From a virus: a stretch of DNA of 48,906 bases. The notes under the pieces were generated by a model. That model saw nothing but the letters and a program-made list of their open reading frames with translations, had not been told where the DNA came from and did not search any database. This document shows, piece by piece, positions 28,912-37,850 of this stretch. Every line of letters begins with the position of its first letter. Position 1 is the stretch's first letter. Position numbers and translations under genes: made by a program. Location: the IMG/VR virus record IMGVR_UViG_3300035698_005264, positions 1-48,906 of that record. One strand, 5' to 3'.

Positions 28912-30143
28912 GCACGAATGTCACTCAAATATATAATAGGCAGAACCTCCATCTTGCTATAGACCTTGTGTTTCACAGCCCTTTGAGCTTCTACTTCGGT
29001 AAGCGAAAGGTTGATAAGGGATTCCCAGAGATACTTATTATAGGCGACACGCGTTGCGGCAAGTCAGATACACTTAAATATTTAATTAATCACTACCGTC
29101 TAGGGGCTAGGTCGAGTGGTGAAAACGCAACCCTAGCAGGCTTAGTCGGAGGACTAGATCAGGTGCGAGGAAGGTGGCGCGTGTCATGGGGCAGGATACC
29201 ATTGAACCATAAGCGCCTGCTAGGGATTGACGAAGTTTGTGGCCTCACGCAAGACGAGATAGGAGCTATGTCAGATATGCGTAGCTCTGGTATCGCAGAA
29301 ATAAACAAGATACGAATAGAGCGCACTCATGCTAGAACCAGATTGATATGGCTAAGTAACCCTAGAGAGAAATCTCCGATTGGTAACATAGCCAGTGGTC
29401 CGAGTATGCTTGAACATCTAATAGGAAAGCAAGAAGACATAGCACGTTTTGATTTAGCTCTTATCTTAGATAAGCGCGAGGTAGATGCAGCAGGAGCCGA
29501 CGAGAGAAAGCAACCTGACATCCCTCACGTGTACACCTCAGACCTATGCCATAATCTTGTACTTTGGGCATGGAGCAGGAAGGCCGACCAAGTACGATTG
29601 AGCTCAGAAACTGTTGATGCCTGTCACACATACGGAGTTAAGATGTGTGCTCAGTATACGTCTGATTGCCCTATTGTTAATTCAATGGAGCAAAAGATAA
29701 AGCTGGCACGTCTAGCTACTGCACTGGCTTGTCGCCTATTTAGCACGGATGACGGGGAACGTGTCATAGTGACACCAGAACATGTGAAGTTTGTATACGA
29801 ATTCATGTGTGCTCAGTACGACTTGCCTCAGTTTGGGTTTGATGTATTCTCCAAACGTATACGCTTGTCAGAGACTATCAAAGATAGAGCGGCCATAGAG
29901 GCTATGCTATCTAAGTGGGGGATCGCTATGGTCTACCAACTTATCGACGGATACCAGATAACAGTCAAATTTATTGAAGAAGCTACGGGATCAGACTACA
30001 ACGAAGCAAAAGTCTATCTCGCTAAACTACTTCGTAATGGTTGTCTAACAAAGAAGCACGCGTTCTACGTTAAAACGCACGCGTTCATCAAGCTTCTCAA
30101 AGAGTTTACTGAAAACCCAAAGCTACATAAGGAGGACTTTTAA
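28869..30143 (+). CDS. MCM-like AAA+ replicative helicase
   Basis: The 424-residue protein has MCM-type AAA+ motifs: Walker A GDTRCGKS (residues 59-66), ENATLAGLVGGLDQVRGRW (as in the MCM loop after Walker A), Walker B LLGIDEVCGL (Asp121-Glu122), sensor 1 RLIWLSNPR (Asn164) and IARFDLALIL with Arg193 matching the MCM SRFD arginine finger. It should unwind DNA as a hexamer. The start is GTG 28869 with GAGGTG 5 bases upstream. MCM's N-terminal zinc/OB part is missing here and seems to lie at the end of the overlapping primase. Confidence 0.8.
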   Translation: MHIRERLNDIYADLSTNVTQIYNRQNLHLAIDLVFHSPLSFYFGKRKVDKGFPEILIIGDTRCGKSDTLKYLINHYRLGARSSGENATLAGLVGGLDQVRGRWRVSWGRIPLNHKRLLGIDEVCGLTQDEIGAMSDMRSSGIAEINKIRIERTHARTRLIWLSNPREKSPIGNIASGPSMLEHLIGKQEDIARFDLALILDKREVDAAGADERKQPDIPHVYTSDLCHNLVLWAWSRKADQVRLSSETVDACHTYGVKMCAQYTSDCPIVNSMEQKIKLARLATALACRLFSTDDGERVIVTPEHVKFVYEFMCAQYDLPQFGFDVFSKRIRLSETIKDRAAIEAMLSKWGIAMVYQLIDGYQITVKFIEEATGSDYNEAKVYLAKLLRNGCLTKKHAFYVKTHAFIKLLKEFTENPKLHKEDF

Positions 30144-30346
30144 TGAAAAAATATTGGATGTGTATTATCGAAGTTGATACAAGAAGAGATTTCCCAATGG
30201 GGTTTGATTCTCCGCCAAGATTAGGCGCTGTTGATGCAATAAGGGCAGCAGGATTTGGAGTTAGTAATTGCTGGTCAGGTTGGGGAACAACACAGAAGAA
30301 AATAGACAAAATACAAAAGCTTTGGAACTCGGAGGAAGACCGATGA
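30143..30346 (+). CDS. Hypothetical small protein
   Basis: The 67-residue protein (MKKYWMCIIEVDTRRDFPMG first) is coupled to the helicase stop by TAATG. It has an N-terminal strand, a region rich in Gly/Pro/Arg, a helix (VDAIRAAGFGV) and a Trp-rich CWSGWGTTQKKID stretch. Its stop overlaps the kinase start (ATGA). Function is unknown. Confidence 0.55.
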   Translation: MKKYWMCIIEVDTRRDFPMGFDSPPRLGAVDAIRAAGFGVSNCWSGWGTTQKKIDKIQKLWNSEEDR

Positions 30347-30756
30347 AAAAATTAATTCTTATGGTAGGTTTGCCAAGATCGGGCAAAAGCACACGCGCTA
30401 AAGAGCTCTCAAAGAAGCTCAACGCTCCAATGGTCAACGGAGACGCCACACGTTTGGCGTTACACGGAGAACGTTTCTTAGTTGACGCAGAGCCTATGGT
30501 ACACATTCTTACTATGTACCAAACAAAAGCGCTGTTCATAGTCGGACATGATATTGTTATCGTGGACGAGTGTAACATCACCCAGAGACGTAGGGACGAG
30601 TGGGTTAGTAAGTTTATCGGAGTTGAGATCGAGTATCACCATGTCACCACGTCAGCAAAAGAATGTGAGAGGCGTGCTATGGAGGAAAACGACATTGTGA
30701 TAATTCCTATCATACGGCGTATGGATGCTAATTTTGAACCCATAATAGAGGAATAA
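30343..30756 (+). CDS. P-loop kinase, polynucleotide kinase-like
   Basis: The protein is 137 residues from ATG 30343 (MKKLILMVGLPRSGKSTRAK), chosen for GGAGG 7 bases upstream; the in-frame start at 30268 would overlap the previous gene. The P-loop GLPRSGKST, the segment MVNGDATRLAL with an Asp as in the T4 polynucleotide kinase family, the Walker B-like DIVIVDECN and the lid-like QRRRDEW fit a small nucleic-acid or nucleotide kinase. It may repair 5' ends or act on a nucleotide. No phosphatase domain follows. Confidence 0.7.
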   Translation: MKKLILMVGLPRSGKSTRAKELSKKLNAPMVNGDATRLALHGERFLVDAEPMVHILTMYQTKALFIVGHDIVIVDECNITQRRRDEWVSKFIGVEIEYHHVTTSAKECERRAMEENDIVIIPIIRRMDANFEPIIEE

Positions 30757-30758
30757 TA

Positions 30759-32414
30759 ATGATATTTGCAGTCGACTGCGAAACAACAGGACTTGATTCA
30801 TACAATGGAGACAAACCATTTGCAATAACAACGTGCGATATAGACGGCAACACAGATTACATAGCGATAGGAGAGGACGACCTAGTTAATATAGATTGTC
30901 TGCTTATGAGTAGCGCTAATGAAACTGTGTATCATAACGCTAAGTTTGATATTCAGATGCTGAAAGTATACGGAATGGACGTTGGGGGAAAAGTCCACGA
31001 TACAATGATCATGGCACACATATATAACTCCGACGAGCCTACGAATAAGCTCAAGGATCTAGCAAAGAAGTATCTAGACGTGGACAACACGGAAGAGGTA
31101 GCCGTTAAAGAGTACATGAGAAAACATAAGCTCACCTGCTATGCTGACGTGCCACGTGAAATCATGGAACCGTACGCTAGGAATGACGCTAAGATCACCA
31201 TGGATCTGTTTAAATTCTATCGTTCAAAGGGCGTTATGGACTCTCCTGTGTACGAAACTGAGACGGCACTGTTGCAGTGCTTAATCGCTATGCAGCGACG
31301 AGGAGTTCTGGTCAACGTTGAGTTCTGTGAGAAAAACATAACCAACGTTAACAAGCGTTTAGTGCATATAACTAAGGAGATTAAAGAGAACCATAACGAT
31401 ATAAATGTTCGTTCTCCTAAACAACTTGCTGACTATTTGTTCAATGTGTGTGGGTTGAAGTGTGACTACTGGACAGAGAAGGGGCGTCCTGCGTTTGACG
31501 AGTGGAACCTAAGTAAATATGACCATCCTCTCATCCCCCTTATATTAGAGAAGAGACAGCTAGAGAAGTTGAGAACTACTTATCTAGAAACATTGAAGGA
31601 GAAAGCAGATGAAAATAACGTCGTACATTGTGATTTCCATCAAACAGGCGCACGAACTGGGCGTTTCAGCTGTTCTAAGCCGAACCTACAGAATATTCCT
31701 AGAGACGCTAGTATTGATATTCGTAGTGCTTTTATATGCCGTCCTGATTATACCAACTATTATTTTGACTATTCTCAAATCGAGCTACGTATACTTGCGC
31801 ACTACTCGAGAGAATCGAAAATGATAGAGGCGTATATCGAAGGTGCTGACTTGCATAGCCTCACGTGCCAAGAGGTATTTGGAGAGGAGACAAAGCAGAA
31901 GCGTACCCTCAGCAAGAATATTAACTTCGGTATCATCTATGGCATGGGTCCTAAGAAGTTCTGCGAGATGGTTAACAAGCAGTACCCTGACTTTGATATG
32001 ACTTACTCCAATGCGCGCGCATTCATCAACAAGTATTACACGGCTTATCATAAGGTACGCCTATTTACGTGGCGCGTGCCACAGAAGATCATGGATGTTG
32101 GTTTCGTTAAAGATGTCTTTGGACGTAAGTACACATGTCCTAAGGGAGAGTCCTATAAGGGAGTTAACTACCTGATACAAGGATGCGCAGCAGGCATAAT
32201 AAAGCGCGCAATGATAGAGATACATGCGCTATTAAAAGACATGAAATCAAACATATTACTCACTATACATGACGAATTGGTGATCGAGATACACGACGCT
32301 GAGGAAGGTATTGTGGGACATATTGTTGCGATAATGGAAGATCGCAAGACATTCCGTGTCCCTATCCTAGTTAATATAGAGAAGACTTCTACCGACTGGA
32401 GCCAAAAGGCGTAG
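30759..32414 (+). CDS. Family A DNA polymerase with proofreading exonuclease
   Basis: The 551-residue polymerase lacks a 5'-3' exonuclease domain, as in phage T7. Exonuclease motifs are AVDCETTGL (Asp6, Glu8), VYHNAKFD (Asp64) and YARNDAKIT (Asp143). Polymerase motif A is DYSQIELRILAHYS (Asp337), motif B RTLSKNINFGIIYG (Arg382, Lys386, Phe390, Tyr394) and motif C IHDELV (His504-Asp505-Glu506). Phe390 corresponds to E. coli Pol I Phe762. All catalytic residues are present. It replicates the phage genome with the primase and helicase upstream. Its 3' end overlaps the convergent inner-virion gene by 26 bases. Confidence 0.95.
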   Translation: MIFAVDCETTGLDSYNGDKPFAITTCDIDGNTDYIAIGEDDLVNIDCLLMSSANETVYHNAKFDIQMLKVYGMDVGGKVHDTMIMAHIYNSDEPTNKLKDLAKKYLDVDNTEEVAVKEYMRKHKLTCYADVPREIMEPYARNDAKITMDLFKFYRSKGVMDSPVYETETALLQCLIAMQRRGVLVNVEFCEKNITNVNKRLVHITKEIKENHNDINVRSPKQLADYLFNVCGLKCDYWTEKGRPAFDEWNLSKYDHPLIPLILEKRQLEKLRTTYLETLKEKADENNVVHCDFHQTGARTGRFSCSKPNLQNIPRDASIDIRSAFICRPDYTNYYFDYSQIELRILAHYSRESKMIEAYIEGADLHSLTCQEVFGEETKQKRTLSKNINFGIIYGMGPKKFCEMVNKQYPDFDMTYSNARAFINKYYTAYHKVRLFTWRVPQKIMDVGFVKDVFGRKYTCPKGESYKGVNYLIQGCAAGIIKRAMIEIHALLKDMKSNILLTIHDELVIEIHDAEEGIVGHIVAIMEDRKTFRVPILVNIEKTSTDWSQKA

Positions 32415-35400
32415 TTGACCTACCCTTCGTAATACCCATCAACATTTGCTCGAGTCCTTCTTTAGATTGTATCAATCTAAGAAGGGCTTGAGATTTCGTA
32501 GCTTTATTTTGTGTCTTACGGAATATAGCAAGAATACCCTCAAATAGTTTGCCTTTAGAAAAGTCATCCAATCCCTTATACCAAGATTGCTGCACGATTC
32601 CATCTAGGGACTGCTTCAACTCTTTACCTAAGAAGTTATACTCTTGCTGTTCTTTTTCTGTCAGCACAAGTTTCAGACCTTGCTCAGATAGTTGCTTTGG
32701 AGCCTTTGCCGGGAACACTTCTAGACGAGCCATCTCCTCTAGCGTTCTGTCAATCCTTTGTTTCTTTGCGAATGGACTGAACGGAATTCTCTTCTGTTGT
32801 CGCTGAGCGTCTGTATTAAACATAGTCTGACGAGCAGGTATATCTTTCTTAAATGAGGATGGTAGTGGGAGATCCGCACGTAAACGTTCTCCAAGTGTCT
32901 TTGTATCTAGTATACGATTATCAAAAAGCTTGGTTATATCTCTGACAAAATTTGGTATAAGTACACCAGCTACCTTACGACTAGCAACCTGTGCCACTGG
33001 GCCTCTCATTATACTCATAAAAGGGCCGAACTCTGGGTTACCGTCCTTGTCCAGTGCAACAGCAGTGTCTGCCATATTCTCAGCAGCACGTACTGAATCT
33101 TTAACACTTCCAAATGCACTTTGATTAAGGACTCCGCGTAACGCTTTGTTAAATGTTTTAGCAAATGCCTCGTCGATGCGTTCCCCTTTATCTATCCGTC
33201 GGTAATATTCCTGCGTTAAAGCCTCAACCTCTAGAGGTCCACTAAACGGAGCCATATTAGCGTACGGTTCAGTATGTGTCACCTTACGTTTCTTAGGGTC
33301 ATTAAGATTTGTACCAAAAACTATAACCTGTTCCCCAATACCAGCCTCACGTAAAAGAGCACGTTCTGGTGCACTTCCTGCTGAAGGCTGCAGTTGCACT
33401 TTGTCACTATTCATCTCAAAGAATTTATGTATTCCGAACAAAGTTGCTGTTCCAGATAAGGTGCGTGCAGCAGACTTTGTGTCTAGCTTTCCTGACTTAG
33501 CAGATTTCCATAGCGTGTCGATCAATCCGAACGGAGAGTTCTTCAGTCCAAACTTAACAAAATTTATTCTTGACTTCAAAAACGGTATCATCAACGGCAT
33601 GAGCGGAGTATCAGATAGTAGATTTTGTACAGCCCCTAGCCTAGGTCCCAGCTTCTCACGGAACACGTAGAACAGAGCGTCATTCTTAGCTTCCTCAATC
33701 TCTAGCTTAGTCAGACGTACATTCTTCACAGATGTCTTAGTCTGAATAGACTTACGGATACGTCTCGCTGCTATATGTCCCGACGCTGATGCTGTCTGGA
33801 ATATCTTATCCGTTGCAACTAATCCACGTACAGGAAGGTTTATAATATCCCCTATTGGTCCGGGTATGTTTTGACTGACTCTAGAAAACCCTAACTCTGC
33901 AGCACGTGTCACTTCTTCCTCTGTCATTAAGTCTCTTAGATCCATGCGTAGTTGCCGCAGCATCCTAGTCTTCTGGTTACGTTTCAAGGTAGAATAGGTC
34001 TTTCCTTTAGGAATATGTGTTGCCTTCAGTCTAGCTAATTTACTGTCCAAATGTGCGAACACTCCTTTAACGTCTTTATGTTTAAAGAAACGTCTTCCTT
34101 TACGCGTACCTTTTACCATACCTTTTATCATACCTGCGATCTCAGGGCCTAGCTCTTGAAAATAAGCTCTTTCTGTCTGAGGTATCCGTAACTTAGCGGC
34201 TATCTCAGAGACAGTTGCCTGAGCTATCTTAACTGGTATCTGCGAACTTATACCGGCAGCTGATCCGACAAGGTTACGTACAAATGTAACCGGAGAACTA
34301 AGCATAGCGTTAATACCATATTCCGTTACCATATCTAGGGTACGAACTAGATTAGTCCGCGCCTTCGTACTACCTATATTTTTAAGAGCCTCACGTATCG
34401 CTGTCTGTTCCGCTGGCGTCACACCTGCTTTTTTCAACTGCTGTAGTAGTATACCCTCGAGCTCTCCAGTAGCAGTAGATCTTCGTATAGCATTTAAGTT
34501 AACACCGAGTAGATTAGCTACCTTACGTGCAACGAGTAAGTCTTGCGCGATCTCATCTAAGACAGATGATATAGGAGCGCCTTTCTCTACGGCTCTTTTA
34601 GCAAGGTTAAGCGCCATAGACACAGGTGTATCGTGTAACGCTGCCATTTCTTCAGGAGTCGTGCGCTCTATGATGTCTAACATTTTTGTTAGGGATGGAT
34701 TCCCAATAGCTTTAGCACGTTCTGACGCACTTATAGATGCAAATTTAGATCCGATGATAGGATTAGCTTTATCCGCCATTACAAGAATCTTAGCTTGTCG
34801 CTCAGTTATAGCCCCGTCCTTAACTAGCTGGCCGACGTTAGTGTTCCCTACCTTTGTACCACCGACGGACTTAGTGATAGACTTGCCTGCAGCATCTAGT
34901 GCTTTAACTTCCACAGGAATTTCTATCTCAATATCTCCGCCTATATCTTTTTCGGGTTTAGGGGATTTTTTAACGCCTTTAACTATAGGCGCTACTTTCT
35001 TAGGCTCATCTGCAAGTTGTCCTAAAGTTTTAGGAGGATTAGGATTCCGGCTATCTTTTAATGCTTGTACCTTCAATTTTTGTCGCTCAATACGTGCCGC
35101 TTTGACAGACTGAGGTGTCTTCTTAACAGGTTTGTCTCCGAATGCTTTAGCGAACCCTTTGTTTCCTAGGCCCCTCTCTTCTACGCTAGATATAACTTTC
35201 TCAATCTCACGTCGCGCTTGCAATGCAGCACTTTTGTCCACGCTCGTTGTAGTTTGCTGTAAGGTTCCTACGTACCCCTTTTCTTGCGGAGTCATTTTAC
35301 TTTTAATAGCTTGATATCTCGCTGCAAGGGACGCACCTTTCTTTTTGTCCCCGCCTTCTCCAAATGCCTGTGTCTCTCCCTTTTTACCCAGTCTCTTTTC

Positions 35401-37344
35401 ACGCTTCTTGACTTTAATCTTAACTTTCTTCCTACCAAGTTTAGGAGTCTTCACCAACTTAACTGGAGCTCCACCTACTTCTGGTGGTGGTTTCTTACCA
35501 GCGGCTTGTTCAAGTGCGTTTTGTCGCACTGATTTAACAGGTCCTTTACGTGAAGACTTCTCTATAATGTTTTCTACAGGCACTTTACCCTTGCCTAATG
35601 GCAGTTTTTCGCCACCCGGTTCGACTATAAATCCTTTTCCAGCAACGGCATCATCTATCTTTTCGACGCTCTGAGAGCCTCTGTAAGGGCCGATCGCCTT
35701 GCGTTGTCCTTGCTCTTTGGCAAACTTAGCCTGTATTGCGCCCTCTTTTGCGGCCTTTTTCTTAACTGAATCGGCAGCTTGAGCTAAACGAACTTCTCTA
35801 GATGGTTTAGCACCTTTTGCTTTACGGGCTACTCCAGCTGATTTCTCAATAACATTTTCTACAGCAGGCCCAGCCTTCTTTACACCAATTCCAGCGTCAT
35901 CAATAACAAATCCTTGTCCTGCTAAAGGTCCAACGTTACCCTGTCCTACAGGAGGACGTCCTTTTCCTTCTGGTGCCGGTAGTCCCGCAGGTTTCGGAGG
36001 GAAAGCTTTCTCACGCGCTAATTGAGCACGGTTCAAGTCGCCTACTTCTTTGGCAGCCTTTTCCTTAGCTGCGTTTGCTCCTTGAGCGAGACGAACTTCT
36101 CTAGATGGTGCAGCAGCATTTCTAGCGTTAAACTTAGCATCAATAACGTTTCCACCACTACGCGCACCGACTTGCTTAGGCCTAGCTCCCAACTCTATTA
36201 CATTTTCTACTTGAGGTCCTTGTACAGTCCTCTTAAATCCCGGAGCTCCTTCCATAATAAATCCCGGACCGGGAGTAGTTCCACGTACAGGCTGTGCTTG
36301 TCCAGCTCTTCCAGCATCATCTAAAAATGGTAACGCTTTATGTTTTCCACCAACTGCTTGCAATGCTTCTTGTGCTCTAATAGCACGTAACGCGGCTCTA
36401 TCTTCCTTAATACCCGGAAGTGTCTTTGCTACATGCTTGGCTCTTCCTATCTTACTTGCAGCCGCTCCTTCCCCTAAGAATCCCAACTGTATAACTAATT
36501 CTGTTATCACGTCCGAGGTGGCCCCTACTGCTGCGAGATCAAAAGCCATCTGCGCAGCTGCTTTCTGTGGATCCATTCCTTTTTCAATCTTCAGTTCAAA
36601 ATCTTTCGTAGCGTCCGGAAGGAGTTGTTCTTGTGCGGCTTCTCCTATACTCTCTTCAGACGTACGTTCAAACTTGAAGCGCTCTATCCCACTCATGCCG
36701 GGAAATTTGTCGAGGCGCTCCTTCTTAAACTTTGCCTTTCCTAAATCAATAGCGTTACCTATAACATCTATAAATACGCTAATCCCTGTACCGGCAATAT
36801 CTGCAGGTATGGATGCCGCAGTCATAGCTGCCTGCCCTACTCCTTGAAATGGCTTTCCTTCTTTGAATTTCTGTCCTGTGAGACGTGCTGATTGGGATGT
36901 GATAGGAGCTATAATATCTTGGAAACCTATGTCACCTGCGCGCCCCTGAGTTGTCATGGGGAACATAACATTCGGGTCACGTATCTCTTTCGTACGATCC
37001 ATAAAGGAAGAGACCGATGGACCTACGCTTTTCGCGGCACGTACCGCGTCTCCAAACATAGTAAGGTCTTCAGGACCTTCATTTGAGACCTTCGCAATAT
37101 GCTCAGGATTGAACGGATTAAATGCTCTACGACTTACTCCTGCAAGCTCCTTGTCTATTGTGGATTGGTCTCCGGACATAACCGCAGCATCTAGTATAGC
37201 AGGATCGGTCCCAGCAGTAAAAAATGAGCTTGTGGACGGCTTAGGCCTATCTACTTGAATAACAGTATTAGTAGGCTTAGGCATGTTCACTTGAATAACA
37301 TTACTAGCAGGTCTAGGCCGATTTACTTGAATTATTTCGGGCAT
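32389..37344 (-). CDS. Giant inner-virion / DNA-ejection protein (1651 residues)
   Basis: The N-terminus has three VIQV(N/D)xPxP repeats. Residues about 340-620 (roughly 36330-35490) are a low-complexity Pro/Ala/Lys region with recurring modules: GxGFI(V/M), ENVIE and REVRLAQ. After about residue 960 comes a large helical domain with NAMLSSPVTFVRNLVGSAAG, ATDKIFQTASASGHIAARRI and TPLMPLMIPFLKSRINFVKF. This resembles the large polyvalent or internal-virion proteins of podoviruses, which are ejected with DNA and may line a channel. TAATG couples it to the gene before. The role is inferred from size, position and composition. Confidence 0.7.
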   Translation of the reverse strand: MPEIIQVNRPRPASNVIQVNMPKPTNTVIQVDRPKPSTSSFFTAGTDPAILDAAVMSGDQSTIDKELAGVSRRAFNPFNPEHIAKVSNEGPEDLTMFGDAVRAAKSVGPSVSSFMDRTKEIRDPNVMFPMTTQGRAGDIGFQDIIAPITSQSARLTGQKFKEGKPFQGVGQAAMTAASIPADIAGTGISVFIDVIGNAIDLGKAKFKKERLDKFPGMSGIERFKFERTSEESIGEAAQEQLLPDATKDFELKIEKGMDPQKAAAQMAFDLAAVGATSDVITELVIQLGFLGEGAAASKIGRAKHVAKTLPGIKEDRAALRAIRAQEALQAVGGKHKALPFLDDAGRAGQAQPVRGTTPGPGFIMEGAPGFKRTVQGPQVENVIELGARPKQVGARSGGNVIDAKFNARNAAAPSREVRLAQGANAAKEKAAKEVGDLNRAQLAREKAFPPKPAGLPAPEGKGRPPVGQGNVGPLAGQGFVIDDAGIGVKKAGPAVENVIEKSAGVARKAKGAKPSREVRLAQAADSVKKKAAKEGAIQAKFAKEQGQRKAIGPYRGSQSVEKIDDAVAGKGFIVEPGGEKLPLGKGKVPVENIIEKSSRKGPVKSVRQNALEQAAGKKPPPEVGGAPVKLVKTPKLGRKKVKIKVKKREKRLGKKGETQAFGEGGDKKKGASLAARYQAIKSKMTPQEKGYVGTLQQTTTSVDKSAALQARREIEKVISSVEERGLGNKGFAKAFGDKPVKKTPQSVKAARIERQKLKVQALKDSRNPNPPKTLGQLADEPKKVAPIVKGVKKSPKPEKDIGGDIEIEIPVEVKALDAAGKSITKSVGGTKVGNTNVGQLVKDGAITERQAKILVMADKANPIIGSKFASISASERAKAIGNPSLTKMLDIIERTTPEEMAALHDTPVSMALNLAKRAVEKGAPISSVLDEIAQDLLVARKVANLLGVNLNAIRRSTATGELEGILLQQLKKAGVTPAEQTAIREALKNIGSTKARTNLVRTLDMVTEYGINAMLSSPVTFVRNLVGSAAGISSQIPVKIAQATVSEIAAKLRIPQTERAYFQELGPEIAGMIKGMVKGTRKGRRFFKHKDVKGVFAHLDSKLARLKATHIPKGKTYSTLKRNQKTRMLRQLRMDLRDLMTEEEVTRAAELGFSRVSQNIPGPIGDIINLPVRGLVATDKIFQTASASGHIAARRIRKSIQTKTSVKNVRLTKLEIEEAKNDALFYVFREKLGPRLGAVQNLLSDTPLMPLMIPFLKSRINFVKFGLKNSPFGLIDTLWKSAKSGKLDTKSAARTLSGTATLFGIHKFFEMNSDKVQLQPSAGSAPERALLREAGIGEQVIVFGTNLNDPKKRKVTHTEPYANMAPFSGPLEVEALTQEYYRRIDKGERIDEAFAKTFNKALRGVLNQSAFGSVKDSVRAAENMADTAVALDKDGNPEFGPFMSIMRGPVAQVASRKVAGVLIPNFVRDITKLFDNRILDTKTLGERLRADLPLPSSFKKDIPARQTMFNTDAQRQQKRIPFSPFAKKQRIDRTLEEMARLEVFPAKAPKQLSEQGLKLVLTEKEQQEYNFLGKELKQSLDGIVQQSWYKGLDDFSKGKLFEGILAIFRKTQNKATKSQALLRLIQSKEGLEQMLMGITKGRSTTPFGSSR

Positions 37345-37838
37345 TATTGTACGTATCCCTTTTGTATAGCTTGCGCACGGGACATGTCCTCCGTCTGTCC
37401 ATCACTATATTGTATTGTTACAATATCTCCAGCAGGAGGCGTGCCATTATTCTGGATTGGATTTACACCGTTTTTCTCATCCTCAAACTGCTGCCTCAGA
37501 TCATTAATATCATTTATGATATTAGCAGCCTCAGCCGGCTCACGCATGTTCACAGCGTCACGTGTGGTTTTCTTCTGCGTCACTGTACCTTTAGGACCAA
37601 TTATATTCAGAGGAATTTCCTCTTGTCCGCGTACCTCCGCTCTGTTTTCTTTATTTATATTCACCTGATTAGACGCCTGTGCTTGGAATCCAGACTGAGC
37701 TCCTAGTAATCCGATCTTCCTACTGTGTTCTAACATGCTTCGGATAGCTCCACCAACACCAGAAACAGGGCTACGCGCTTTACCTCCGGCAAGACCTGCT
37801 TGGAAGGCGCCCATGGAATTGTTTATGCCTATACTCAT
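37344..37838 (-). CDS. Small inner-virion protein candidate
   Basis: The 164-residue protein begins MSIGINNSMGAFQAGLAGGK, has a Gly/Ser-rich N-terminus, a polar helical centre (SGFQAQASNQVNINKENRAE) and a C-terminal IVTIQYSDGQTEDMSRAQAI, a short motif (sequence-of-choice YSDGxxExMxxxxA) common at the ends of podovirus inner-core proteins. It sits between two giant inner-virion genes and is coupled to the 1651-residue gene. The role is inferred by position. Confidence 0.6.
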   Translation of the reverse strand: MSIGINNSMGAFQAGLAGGKARSPVSGVGGAIRSMLEHSRKIGLLGAQSGFQAQASNQVNINKENRAEVRGQEEIPLNIIGPKGTVTQKKTTRDAVNMREPAEAANIINDINDLRQQFEDEKNGVNPIQNNGTPPAGDIVTIQYSDGQTEDMSRAQAIQKGYVQ

Positions 37839-37850
37839 TGTGCCCCTCCT

